From an uncultured Burkholderiales bacterium (GTDB lineage: Bacteria; Pseudomonadota; Gammaproteobacteria; Burkholderiales; Burkholderiaceae_C): a DNA stretch of 64,000 bases. The stretch covers positions 1 to 64,000 of the forward strand of contig CAIWAO010000157.1 of NCBI GenBank assembly GCA_903910745.1, read 5' to 3'. The position numbers were made by a program, and so were the translations under genes. Under the pieces are notes generated by a model. That model was not told the DNA's origin. It worked only from the letters and a program-made list of their open reading frames with translations, and ran no database searches. The number at the start of each line of letters is the position of its first letter. The stretch's first letter is position 1. Positions 53,729-61,280 of the stretch are shown one piece after another.

Positions 53729-54738
53729 TCTGGTTTGGCTCCCGAGTAGGCAACCACCTTTTTCCAGCGAAGAACTTCGCTACTTAAGAAGTTTGAAAAC
53801 TCAGGGCCCGAACTTGACACTACCGTGGCTCCTTCCATTTCAATTTTTTTTCTAACATCAGGAAGACTTAACACCTGGCGTGTGGCCTGCAAAAGCTCCT
53901 TTTGCGTGGATGGGCTCATCCCCGCTGGCCCTAAAAGGCCAAACCAAGCACTTGACTCAAAGCCGGGTAAGATTTGCGCAATAGGGGGAACATTCGGCAA
54001 AGAGTCTATGGACCTAGTGCTGGTGACTCCAAGGGCAATGAGTTTCCCGCTTTTGATGTGCTGTTGAACATTACCCACGGCCGCAAACATGAGTTCAACC
54101 TGGCCTGCCAATAAGTCTTGCACAGCGGGCGCAGTTCCACGGTAGGGGATGTTAACGATATAAAGCCCTGAGCGCATTTTGAATTCTTCCCCAGCCATAT
54201 GCAGTGAAGAACCTAGTGCACCGATAGCAAAATTAAGTTTGCCGGGGTGCGATTTAGCATAAGTGATCAGTTCACTTAAACTGCGAATACCCAGTGAAGG
54301 GCTTGCGACGAGAACCGAGGGTGAACTGGCAACCAAGGTGATTGGCGTGAAATCTTTGATCGGATTGAAGTTGAGATTGGGATACAGACTTGCATTGATG
54401 GCGTGGGAGGTAAAGCACATGAGTAAGGTATTTCCATCGGCTGGGGCTTGTGCCACCCATTCAGCTGCTAAATTACCTCCCGCTCCTGGATGGTTTTCAA
54501 CGATAACGTTTCTTGAGAGTTGAGTGCCTAGTGCGTGCGCTACTATTCTGGCAGTGGTGTCTGTTGTTCCGCCTGGCGGAGCACCAACAATAATTTTGAG
54601 GGGCGCATTGAGCGCAGACTGGGCAAAGCCGCTGAGGGCTAGAAATGAAGACCATACTAAAATGTATGACTTCAAATACAAAGTCATTCTCAAATTGCAT
54701 TTGAGATATTGAGCCAATCGGTGAATAGTCAACATCAT
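53725..54738 (-). CDS. Bug/TctC-family periplasmic solute receptor
   Basis: 337 residues. Signal sequence (hydrophobic S-Y-I-L-V-W-S-S-F-L-A-L-S, cleavage near G-F-A-Q-S-A) then the Bug fold: I-I-V-G-A-P-P-G-G-T-T-D-T-T-A-R, N-H-P-G-A-G-G-N, Y-R-G-T-A-P-A-V-Q-D-L-L-A-G-Q. A shorter ATG at 54687 would start close to the signal but has poor ribosome-site spacing. No TctA/TctB membrane partners are present. It may bind a carboxylic acid for another transporter or for sensing. Seven bases after livF. Confidence 0.9.
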   Translation of the reverse strand: MMLTIHRLAQYLKCNLRMTLYLKSYILVWSSFLALSGFAQSALNAPLKIIVGAPPGGTTDTTARIVAHALGTQLSRNVIVENHPGAGGNLAAEWVAQAPADGNTLLMCFTSHAINASLYPNLNFNPIKDFTPITLVASSPSVLVASPSLGIRSLSELITYAKSHPGKLNFAIGALGSSLHMAGEEFKMRSGLYIVNIPYRGTAPAVQDLLAGQVELMFAAVGNVQQHIKSGKLIALGVTSTRSIDSLPNVPPIAQILPGFESSAWFGLLGPAGMSPSTQKELLQATRQVLSLPDVRKKIEMEGATVVSSSGPEFSNFLSSEVLRWKKVVAYSGAKPE

Positions 54739-54745
54739 TTATGTC

Positions 54746-55507
54746 TCAAATACCCAGATAAGCAACTCTAAGTTCATCACTGGCCAATAGCTCATCTGGG
54801 GTACCCGTAAAACGAATTGCACCGTTCTCCAGCACATAGGCTCTATCTGCACATTCGAGTGATTGGCCCACATTTTGTTCGACCAGTAATATCGATAGCC
54901 CAGACTCCTTGAGTTGTAAGATCAACTCAAACATCTCTTCAACCAACTTGGGAGAAAGCCCCAAGGAGGGCTCATCCAGCACCAGCAAAAGTGGCTCAGC
55001 CATCATTCCCCTACCGATAGCCAGCATTTGTTGCTCGCCCCCACTCATGGAGCCTGCAAGTTGTGTGGCCCTGTCTTTAAGTTTGGGGAAAGTAGCAAAG
55101 ACTTTGGACAAATTTTCGTGTCTTGAATGCTTGGCTCTTTTGAAGGCACCTAGTAAAAGGTTTTCCTGAACACTTAGGTTTGGAAATATCTTGCGCCCCT
55201 CGGGCACTTGGATTAATCCGGCGGCAACCACACTGGGGTAGGATAAGTGAGTTATGTTTTGAGAATCAAAAAAAACACTGCCGCTGATCGGACTAAGAAG
55301 TCCGCTCAGCACCGAGCACAGTGTGGTTTTGCCAGCACCATTGCTACCCAGCAAAGCGACCATCTCGCCCCGGCGAATTTCCAAGCTCACCTCCCGCAGT
55401 ATCTCAAGGGTTGTTTGGGGGGCATTTGAACGCTTGGCGCCCGAAGTATCGCCTTGGGCGCTATAACCAGCACTCAATTGGTTCACACTAAGTAAGATTT
55501 CCATCAA
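54746..55507 (-). CDS. livF: Liv-type ABC transporter ATPase (second set, LivF)
   Basis: 253 residues. Walker A GSNGAGKTT, signature M-S-G-G-E-Q-Q-M-L-A-I-G, Walker B LLVLDEPSLGLSP. An insert of about 15 residues (A-Q-G-D-T-S-G-A-K-R-S-N-A-P-Q) precedes Walker A. It overlaps livG by four bases. Confidence 0.93.
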   Translation of the reverse strand: MMEILLSVNQLSAGYSAQGDTSGAKRSNAPQTTLEILREVSLEIRRGEMVALLGSNGAGKTTLCSVLSGLLSPISGSVFFDSQNITHLSYPSVVAAGLIQVPEGRKIFPNLSVQENLLLGAFKRAKHSRHENLSKVFATFPKLKDRATQLAGSMSGGEQQMLAIGRGMMAEPLLLVLDEPSLGLSPKLVEEMFELILQLKESGLSILLVEQNVGQSLECADRAYVLENGAIRFTGTPDELLASDELRVAYLGI

Positions 55508-56319
55508 CCGTTACTCCGTAATGAGTCGTTTGATTCAGGGGGGCTTGAACTTTTTGCTCCGTACCCCTTCAGCCTTGCAGCGGTTCCTTTGCCTAAATAT
55601 GCCTCGATAACCAACTCATTTTGGGTAACCTCTACTGGGGTCCCCTCAGCAATCAATGACCCGTGATCAAGAACGAATACTTTCTCTGCCAAATTCATAA
55701 CGGCTTGCATAACATGCTCGATCATAAGAACTGTGATCCCCTCGTTGACCAAGCTTTTAACAATTGGAATCATCTCCTGTATTTCTCTAGGATTGAGTCC
55801 AGCCAAAACCTCATCAAGCAAGATCAGTTGAGGTTGAGTTGCCAAAGCTTTTGCCAACTCCAAGCGTTTCCTAAAAGCAATGGTCAGCTCACTAGATGGT
55901 TTATGAGTGTGAGTTTGAAGACCCATTTTTTCAATCACATGCTTGGCATACTCAAGTGCGTGGGCGCGTTTTGAGTGATGCAGATGCGCGCCCACTGCGA
56001 CGTTCTCAAGTACGGTTTGGCCCGCAAAGGGTTGAACAATCTGAAAGGTTCTGGTCAACCCTTTCGTTGCATTATCAAAAGGAGGATGTCCCGTAATATC
56101 CTCGCCTTTGTAAATCACTCTTCCCGAGTCTGGTTTAATAAAGCCCGAAATCAATGCAAATAGAGTCGTTTTGCCCGCCCCGTTCGGGCCTATTAATGCA
56201 GTTAAAGATCCGCTTGCGACATTAAAACTCACATCACTTACAGCCTTTAGACCCACAAATGTTTTGCTGATCGTGTGCAAGCTCAGGATGTTGTCATCCA
56301 TGACCGTAGAAACATTCAT
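55504..56319 (-). CDS. livG: Liv-type ABC transporter ATPase (second set, LivG)
   Basis: 271 residues. Walker A GPNGAGKTT and Walker B LILLDEVLAGLNP; the helical signature S-S-E-L-T-I-A-F-R-K-R-L-E replaces the usual L-S-G-G, a common feature of this carboxylate-type LivG branch. AGGAG precedes the ATG. Overlaps livM and livF by four bases each. Confidence 0.92.
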   Translation of the reverse strand: MNVSTVMDDNILSLHTISKTFVGLKAVSDVSFNVASGSLTALIGPNGAGKTTLFALISGFIKPDSGRVIYKGEDITGHPPFDNATKGLTRTFQIVQPFAGQTVLENVAVGAHLHHSKRAHALEYAKHVIEKMGLQTHTHKPSSELTIAFRKRLELAKALATQPQLILLDEVLAGLNPREIQEMIPIVKSLVNEGITVLMIEHVMQAVMNLAEKVFVLDHGSLIAEGTPVEVTQNELVIEAYLGKGTAARLKGYGAKSSSPPESNDSLRSNG

Positions 56320-57332
56320 AACTTCTCTCCTGACTTGGAGTCCAACTCATCAGAGGGGACCTTCGTCGAATTAGAAATTGTTTTCTTAAACACAAGTGAT
56401 CTAATGGACACACCAAGCCCGGTCAATCCGGACGGGGCAAACAGCACAATAAAAACCAACACAAGGCCGTAAATGACCATGTTGATACCAGGAATTTGAC
56501 CAAATAAATTACGTGTCAACTCTGACATCAACAACAAAGCAGTTGCTCCCACAACTGGCCCCCAAAGAGTACCGATCCCGCCCACAATAGCTGCTACCAA
56601 GGCCTCAACAGAGGACTGAGGTCCATAGGCTATACCGGGATCAATGTACTGAAAGAGCTGCACATAAACACCCCCCCCAGCACCCATCAAAGATGCACAA
56701 AGAAGTATTGCAACTAGCTTGACCTTAAAGGGATTGATTCCAAGCGCTCTGCCTGCATCCTCATTGTCTCTCACGGCTTGCATGTAAGCGCCAAGCTTTG
56801 AGTGTTTTATGTAAGCGGTCAATAAAAGAGCACAAGTAACTAGACCAAGCAAAAGCCATACATAGCCCGATTTTTGAACGAACTGCATACCTAAGAAGGT
56901 ATTGTTGAGAGGCAACATTAGCCCAACTCCGGCGCCCGTAAAATTTACACTTAAAGAGAGAATTCTAAAAATCTCAGCCATAGCCAATGTGACCAATGCA
57001 AAATAAGACCCTTTTAGTCCGTAGCGAAAAGACACAGATCCTACAAACAATCCAACTAGTGCGCTAGCACCGATACAAAGAAAAAGAGCTACCCATGCAT
57101 TTGCACCAAACTGCATTTGAGCGATAGCCTGGACATAGGCCCCAGTGCCAAAGAAGACAGCGTTTCCAAAGGAAAACTGACCACTGTATCCGCCCAAAAT
57201 ATTCCAAGACTGTGCAAGTAAAGTGGCATACAAAGCCATCACTACAAAGTTGAGTACGACCCCTGAAGATGTAAGTAAGGGTAGTGAGGCAATGAGCGCT
57301 ATAAATAGGAGTATGAGTTTGATGTCTTTCAT
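56316..57332 (-). CDS. livM: Liv-type ABC transporter permease (second set, LivM)
   Basis: 338 residues, about nine membrane segments; the N-I-L-G-G-Y-S-G-Q-F-S-F-G-N-A motif near 45-58 and G-G-I-G-T-L-W-G-P-V-V-G-A late. Forms the channel with LivH; four-base overlaps on both sides indicate tight coupling. Confidence 0.93.
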   Translation of the reverse strand: MKDIKLILLFIALIASLPLLTSSGVVLNFVVMALYATLLAQSWNILGGYSGQFSFGNAVFFGTGAYVQAIAQMQFGANAWVALFLCIGASALVGLFVGSVSFRYGLKGSYFALVTLAMAEIFRILSLSVNFTGAGVGLMLPLNNTFLGMQFVQKSGYVWLLLGLVTCALLLTAYIKHSKLGAYMQAVRDNEDAGRALGINPFKVKLVAILLCASLMGAGGGVYVQLFQYIDPGIAYGPQSSVEALVAAIVGGIGTLWGPVVGATALLLMSELTRNLFGQIPGINMVIYGLVLVFIVLFAPSGLTGLGVSIRSLVFKKTISNSTKVPSDELDSKSGEKL

Positions 57333-58201
57333 GGTTTGCCCCCAAACATGCCCTGGGGTCTAAAAATCAGAAAGAAAATGAAGATAATAAAAATGCCCAC
57401 CTGCCCCAAAGACTCCCCCAAATAAAGACCTCCTAAGGATTCAACAACACCAATTAGGATCCCGCCGAGCAATGCCCCCAAGAAGCTACCCATGCCTCCA
57501 AGTACAACGATCGTAAAGGATACAAATATAAAACCGTTACCTACGGTTGGATTAACGTAATAAGCTGGTAGCAAAAAGCAAGCTGCAGCACCTAAACATG
57601 CAAGTCCAATTCCAAAACTGAGTGCATAGACTTGCTCCACATCGATACCCATTAACTTAGCCCCGGTCCTCTCTTTGGCGACCGCTCGGATTGCTCGACC
57701 TAGATCAGTCCATCTCATTATTGAGAGCATCAATGCACTAACGCCTAGAGCCCCCCAAAAAGCGTAAAACTTTGGGAGCGAGAGCATCACAGGGCCAATG
57801 GAGAGGGTCTGCAAACTGTAAGCGGTCTCAACTGTTCGGGTGTCTGAATGAAACCATATGAGCGCAAGGTTTTCAAACACAATTGACAAACCCAATGTTA
57901 AAAGAAGCACACGCTCATCTTTTGTATGTCCTGCTCGGTTGATGATGTAGCGCTGCAGGAAATATCCGAGTGCAAACATCAATGCAACCATGATAGGTAA
58001 CGCCGCATAGGGATCGATACCTAAAATCGCCCACAAAGCATAAACACCATACAAAGCAATCATCAAACAAGCACCATGTGCAAAATTGATAATGTGAAGA
58101 ACGCCGTAAACAAGGGTTAAACCAAGCGCGATCAAAGCGTAGACCGCGCCCATGGTGATACCGTTGAGCAATGAGGCTAAAAAGATTGTGGAGTCAAACA
58201 C
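57329..58201 (-). CDS. livH: Liv-type ABC transporter permease (second set, LivH)
   Basis: 290 residues, eight membrane segments; N-terminal L-L-N-G-I-T-M-G-A-V-Y-A-L-I-A-L-G-L and H-I-I-N-F-A-H-G-A near 37-45; coupling region A-V-A-K-E-R-T-G-A-K-L-M-G-I. First membrane gene after the binding protein (77-base gap). Confidence 0.93.
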   Translation of the reverse strand: MFDSTIFLASLLNGITMGAVYALIALGLTLVYGVLHIINFAHGACLMIALYGVYALWAILGIDPYAALPIMVALMFALGYFLQRYIINRAGHTKDERVLLLTLGLSIVFENLALIWFHSDTRTVETAYSLQTLSIGPVMLSLPKFYAFWGALGVSALMLSIMRWTDLGRAIRAVAKERTGAKLMGIDVEQVYALSFGIGLACLGAAACFLLPAYYVNPTVGNGFIFVSFTIVVLGGMGSFLGALLGGILIGVVESLGGLYLGESLGQVGIFIIFIFFLIFRPQGMFGGKP

Positions 58202-58278
58202 TGATTTTCCAAATTAAAAGGTGCCGATGATCAAGGCTCTAAAACCTAGATAACTAGGACATTAAAACCATCAAACCT

Positions 58279-59577
58279 TTAAGCTTTCATAGGGAAAATA
58301 GGCTCAACCTCTCTAAAGTCTCTTGGGATGATTACTTTGATATCACCCTTCACAACCTGAGTCATAAGGGGTTGAGCGCCCATGTTTTGTCCATTCACAA
58401 ATTGCGTAGGACCATAAGGCATGATGTGGTCAGAGAAAGTGCTCTTTGAGAGAGCATCGATGATGGCAGCTCGGTCAGTGGACTTTGCACGCTCAATTGC
58501 GTCAGCCAACACATGCATTGCTGTGTAAGTCATAAAAACCTCATAGCTGAAAAACGCACCCTTAGCCTCAACCCTTTTCTTTAGCTCCAAAGAGCGTTTG
58601 TCTTTTGGATTAAACCAATGATTGCAATCAATGATTCCGTTCGCTGCCTCAGGGAACTCTTTGAGGAACTTGTAACTCGATGCTGCACCGCCCAAAACTG
58701 AATAAATGGCCTTAGGTGCAACCTTTTGTTGCTGCATGGTGCGGACCAATAAAGCATACTCGTTGTAATAGTTAGCAGGAATAACGATGTCGGGATTAAT
58801 CTGCTTCATACGTAGAACAATGTTGTTGAAGTCACGAGTGGGGTTGGCGTGCTTGATCACTTCCTTGATATCGTACCCATAGCCTGGGAGCTCTGAGGAG
58901 AGTAAGTTAGCAGTTCCGGTTCCAAACAAAGACTCCTCATGAATAATCATGACTGACTTTGCGGGCTTTCCTGCAGCGGTGTTTAGAACGTGTAAATTTG
59001 CAACTGCAATTTGTGCGCACTTTTTGTAACCTGGGCCAAATCTGAAGGTATTTTTTAAGCCTCTTTCTACGATTTGATCTGCAACTCCAACATCCACTAC
59101 GTGAGGTAAGTTGTATTTGGCCGCTGTTTGCGTTGTGGCTAAACATATGGCTGAGGCGAAAGCACCCACGATTGCACTGACCCCGGCCTCGTTCATTTTC
59201 TCAACCTCGGCCGATCCAGCCTGTGGGTTTGACTGAGCGTCACCCAAAAGGGCCTCAATTTTTGCACCTCCTAAGGATTTGATTCCGCCGCGTTTGTTGA
59301 TGTCTTCAATAGCCATCTCTGCACCCATACGGCACTGCTGACCTGAGTATGCGTTGGCACCTGTTACTGGGTGCAAAACACCAATCTTTACAGAGGGCGC
59401 CTCTGCACCCCCTATCAGCGGGAAAGATAGAGCTGACGCACCAAGAGCTGTACTAGCTGAGATCGCTAAAAATTCGCGTCTAGATTTGGATGATTCATTC
59501 TTTTGCACACTCAAGCCCTCATGGGGTTTGGACGAAATTTCAATAACTGATGTTAAATTTTTAGTAGATGTATGCAT
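58279..59577 (-). CDS. Tat-exported Liv-type substrate-binding protein
   Basis: The ATG at 59577 has GGAGG eight bases upstream; a TTG 15 bases earlier lies inside that ribosome site and is rejected. The 432-residue precursor carries a twin-arginine motif S-R-R-E-F-L-A-I-S at about residues 31-39, then a hydrophobic stretch and G-G-A-E-A-P. The mature protein is type I periplasmic-binding (K-I-G-V-L-H-P-V-T-G-A-N-A-Y-S-G). Tat export suggests it folds, or loads a ligand, before secretion. Ligand unknown; expected to be the pathway substrate. Confidence 0.9.
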   Translation of the reverse strand: MHTSTKNLTSVIEISSKPHEGLSVQKNESSKSRREFLAISASTALGASALSFPLIGGAEAPSVKIGVLHPVTGANAYSGQQCRMGAEMAIEDINKRGGIKSLGGAKIEALLGDAQSNPQAGSAEVEKMNEAGVSAIVGAFASAICLATTQTAAKYNLPHVVDVGVADQIVERGLKNTFRFGPGYKKCAQIAVANLHVLNTAAGKPAKSVMIIHEESLFGTGTANLLSSELPGYGYDIKEVIKHANPTRDFNNIVLRMKQINPDIVIPANYYNEYALLVRTMQQQKVAPKAIYSVLGGAASSYKFLKEFPEAANGIIDCNHWFNPKDKRSLELKKRVEAKGAFFSYEVFMTYTAMHVLADAIERAKSTDRAAIIDALSKSTFSDHIMPYGPTQFVNGQNMGAQPLMTQVVKGDIKVIIPRDFREVEPIFPMKA

Positions 59578-59631
59578 AAAAAAATCCTCCAAATTAAAAA
59601 AACAAGAAAAAAATCGATAAACGACTGAAAT

Positions 59632-60444
59632 TTAATGAAACCGAGCTGATAGCTCTTTACTAACCCATACCTTCGCGTTGATACTTCCTACTCTAGACAA
59701 CTGCATCTGATATTCGTACCGGTCAGGTCTGTACAAACCATTTAACCATTGGAGGGGACGATCAAATTGATCAAAAATTAGTCGCTTAACGCCAAGCAAA
59801 GCCGAGCCGACCTGAACATCTAAGTGTTTGGCAACAACTGCGTCTGCTAGTTTGGCCGTGATAGTTTGCTCTGCACGGGCGACTTTAACACCCGACTCCT
59901 CAAGCAACAAAAGTATCGGCTTCTTTTGGAGTTCACGCTTTCCAAAGTTCTTAGCAATGTGCGCCGGAACCCAAGTCGTTATGTAGGAGAGCGGGCCATC
60001 TTGAGTGGAGCGCGTACGGATCGCTTTTTGAACCAACTCGTCGTCAGACAACTGAAGATTTGATCGAACGTCCTCAGGTGGTGTGAGCGTTTGAACTGAT
60101 AAAACTTTAACACTCGTGTTCAGTCCCATACTGACCAGGTTTTCTAAGAGACCACTTAGTTGGGCGTGTTTTACGTCCTGCACTTGAGAGCCGTCTTTGG
60201 CGTTGTCCCTAGAACCGGCCTTCGTGTTAAGTATTGGCCTTGTGCCCCGACCAGGCTCTCTCAAGATAAGCCCCTCATCTACTAGTTGAGAAAGAGCCTT
60301 TCTCACTGTCACGCGAGCAACTCCGAATTGATTCATGAGTGAGAACTCACCGGGTAAACCGTCCCTAAAAGATCCTTCCATCAATTGCTCACGCAACACC
60401 AGATAAATCTGATGGTACTTGGGTAGTGGTAGGCTCGGGTTCAT
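59632..60444 (-). CDS. GntR-family regulator with UTRA ligand domain (HutC type)
   Basis: 270 residues. N-terminal winged helix (Y-H-Q-I-Y-L-V-L-R-E-Q-L, P-G-E-F-S-L-M-N-Q-F-G-V-A-R-V-T-V-R-K-A-L at about 28-50, R-E-P-G-R-G-T-R), C-terminal UTRA domain that binds a small effector. First gene of the 15.6-kb operon and followed by the binding-protein gene after 54 bases. An inverted repeat overlaps its -35 box, so autorepression that also governs the whole operon is likely. The predicted start of transcription is almost at the ATG. Confidence 0.93.
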   Translation of the reverse strand: MNPSLPLPKYHQIYLVLREQLMEGSFRDGLPGEFSLMNQFGVARVTVRKALSQLVDEGLILREPGRGTRPILNTKAGSRDNAKDGSQVQDVKHAQLSGLLENLVSMGLNTSVKVLSVQTLTPPEDVRSNLQLSDDELVQKAIRTRSTQDGPLSYITTWVPAHIAKNFGKRELQKKPILLLLEESGVKVARAEQTITAKLADAVVAKHLDVQVGSALLGVKRLIFDQFDRPLQWLNGLYRPDRYEYQMQLSRVGSINAKVWVSKELSARFH

Positions 60445-60452
60445 TGACCTAT

Positions 60453-60481
60453 ATGTTGCATACGTTCCATTGTCCTGTCAA
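60453..60481 (-). promoter_or_regulatory. Promoter of the GntR-headed operon
   Basis: Minus strand -35 TTGACA (60476-60481, perfect), 17-base spacer, -10 CAACAT (60453-60458, weak but with the key A and final T). Start of transcription near 60446, giving a leader of almost no length. Confidence 0.5.
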
Positions 60482-60499
60482 TAGGACATTTATGGGACA
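60471..60499. promoter_or_regulatory. Operator of the GntR-headed operon
   Basis: TGTCCT-N6-AGGACA is a perfect inverted repeat (60471-60488) with the -35 box in its centre. A third half-site GGGACA starts 11 bases after the second (60494-60499), one helical turn on the same face. Binding would block polymerase. Confidence 0.65.
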
Positions 60500-60767
60500 T
60501 TTATTGATTTTTTAGCTAAAAAGGGCATCTCAAAGAGGAATCGGATTGAAAAACGACCGGTGCACCAAAATGTAACTCACCTGATCATGTATTTGATCGT
60601 CACTTGTGCAGTCCTTCTATTTCAAATTCGGTAAAGTTGTATCTTACAAATCTAAATACTTCAACCCCCAAAAGACTTGCCGCGCACTCATTGAATCTTT
60701 GTTTTGCAAACTCTAAGCACCAAAGGCTTAATGAAGTTCACACTTTAGGAATTCTCTAGACAACCTA

Positions 60768-60796
60768 TTGTGTAAATTCGATTTTAGAGATATGAT
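60768..60796 (+). promoter_or_regulatory. Promoter of the small HTH gene
   Basis: TTGTGT (60768-60773), 17-base spacer, TATGAT (60791-60796). Leader of about 58 bases before the ATG at 60861. Confidence 0.5.
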
Positions 60797-60860
60797 TAAG
60801 GGTTTTGCCTATTAGAGGTATCCGATGTGATGCCTGAATGAGTAAAGGGATTAAAGAGTT

Positions 60861-61172
60861 ATGAGACTCCAGACCCCAAGAATAGTTAAAACAAGGAACA
60901 TTATTTTGAACGCGGAATTAGACACACTTTTAGATATCACGAGCTCCAATGTTTACCAAGGTATTGATGGCAATGATACTTCGGAGATGCAACGTAAATC
61001 ACAAATTGTTAAAGACATTACAAAATTGATTAACGCTCGCCAACTCTCCCACGAAGATGCTGCTAAGTTACTTCAAATCGATTTATCTCACCTTGTACGT
61101 ATCAAACGTGGACAATTCAGGGAGATTGAGGAAGAAGTTTTACTACAAATGGCAAGTAAACTTAGTGCTTAA
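60861..61172 (+). CDS. Small XRE-type HTH protein (HigA-like antitoxin family)
   Basis: 103 residues. Residues about 48-95 form a helix-turn-helix: K-S-Q-I-V-K-D-I-T-K-L-I, R-Q-L-S-H-E-D-A-A-K-L-L-Q-I-D-L-S-H-L-V-R-I-K-R-G, then the closing helix. This fits the HTH_37 group of antitoxin-like regulators (H-x-x-A-A-x-L-L-x-I-D-x-x-x-V-x-x-x-x-R-G). The 45-residue N-terminus is not of a known type. No RelE/HigB-type toxin gene adjoins on either side. AAGAG lies before the ATG. Function open: orphan antitoxin or local regulator. Confidence 0.8.
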   Translation: MRLQTPRIVKTRNIILNAELDTLLDITSSNVYQGIDGNDTSEMQRKSQIVKDITKLINARQLSHEDAAKLLQIDLSHLVRIKRGQFREIEEEVLLQMASKLSA

Positions 61173-61191
61173 TTAGTGCTTAATTCGTGCT
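61164..61191. repeat. 11-base tandem repeat across the HTH gene stop
   Basis: AGTGCTTAATT twice followed by a partial third copy (CGTGCT). The stop codon TAA lies in the first unit. Confidence 0.8.
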
Positions 61192-61223
61192 CAACCCAAA
61201 AACTATCCCAATAGAAAATCTAT

Positions 61224-61259
61224 AGCCGACAACCAGCCAGCGAAATTATTTCGTCGGCT
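61224..61259. terminator. Stem-loop between convergent HTH and ThDP genes
   Basis: AGCCGAC pairs with GTCGGCT, enclosing a second small stem CGAAA-tta-TTTCG. Bidirectional terminator candidate; no strong T-tract. Confidence 0.45.
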
Positions 61260-61280
61260 GTATTGATCCTAAATATTAAA

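Larger units (their letters stand above)
60445..60860. other. Divergent spacer, GntR operon / HTH gene
   Basis: 416 bases without a gene. It holds the GntR promoter and operator (60453-60499), a self-complementary TTTTTAGCTAAAAA block (60509-60522) and the promoter of the small HTH gene (60768-60796). The middle 240 bases show nothing I can identify. Confidence 0.6.

Noticed and set aside
60861-61172. Complete toxin-antitoxin pair
   Set aside because: No toxin-sized gene lies on the same strand beside the HTH gene.
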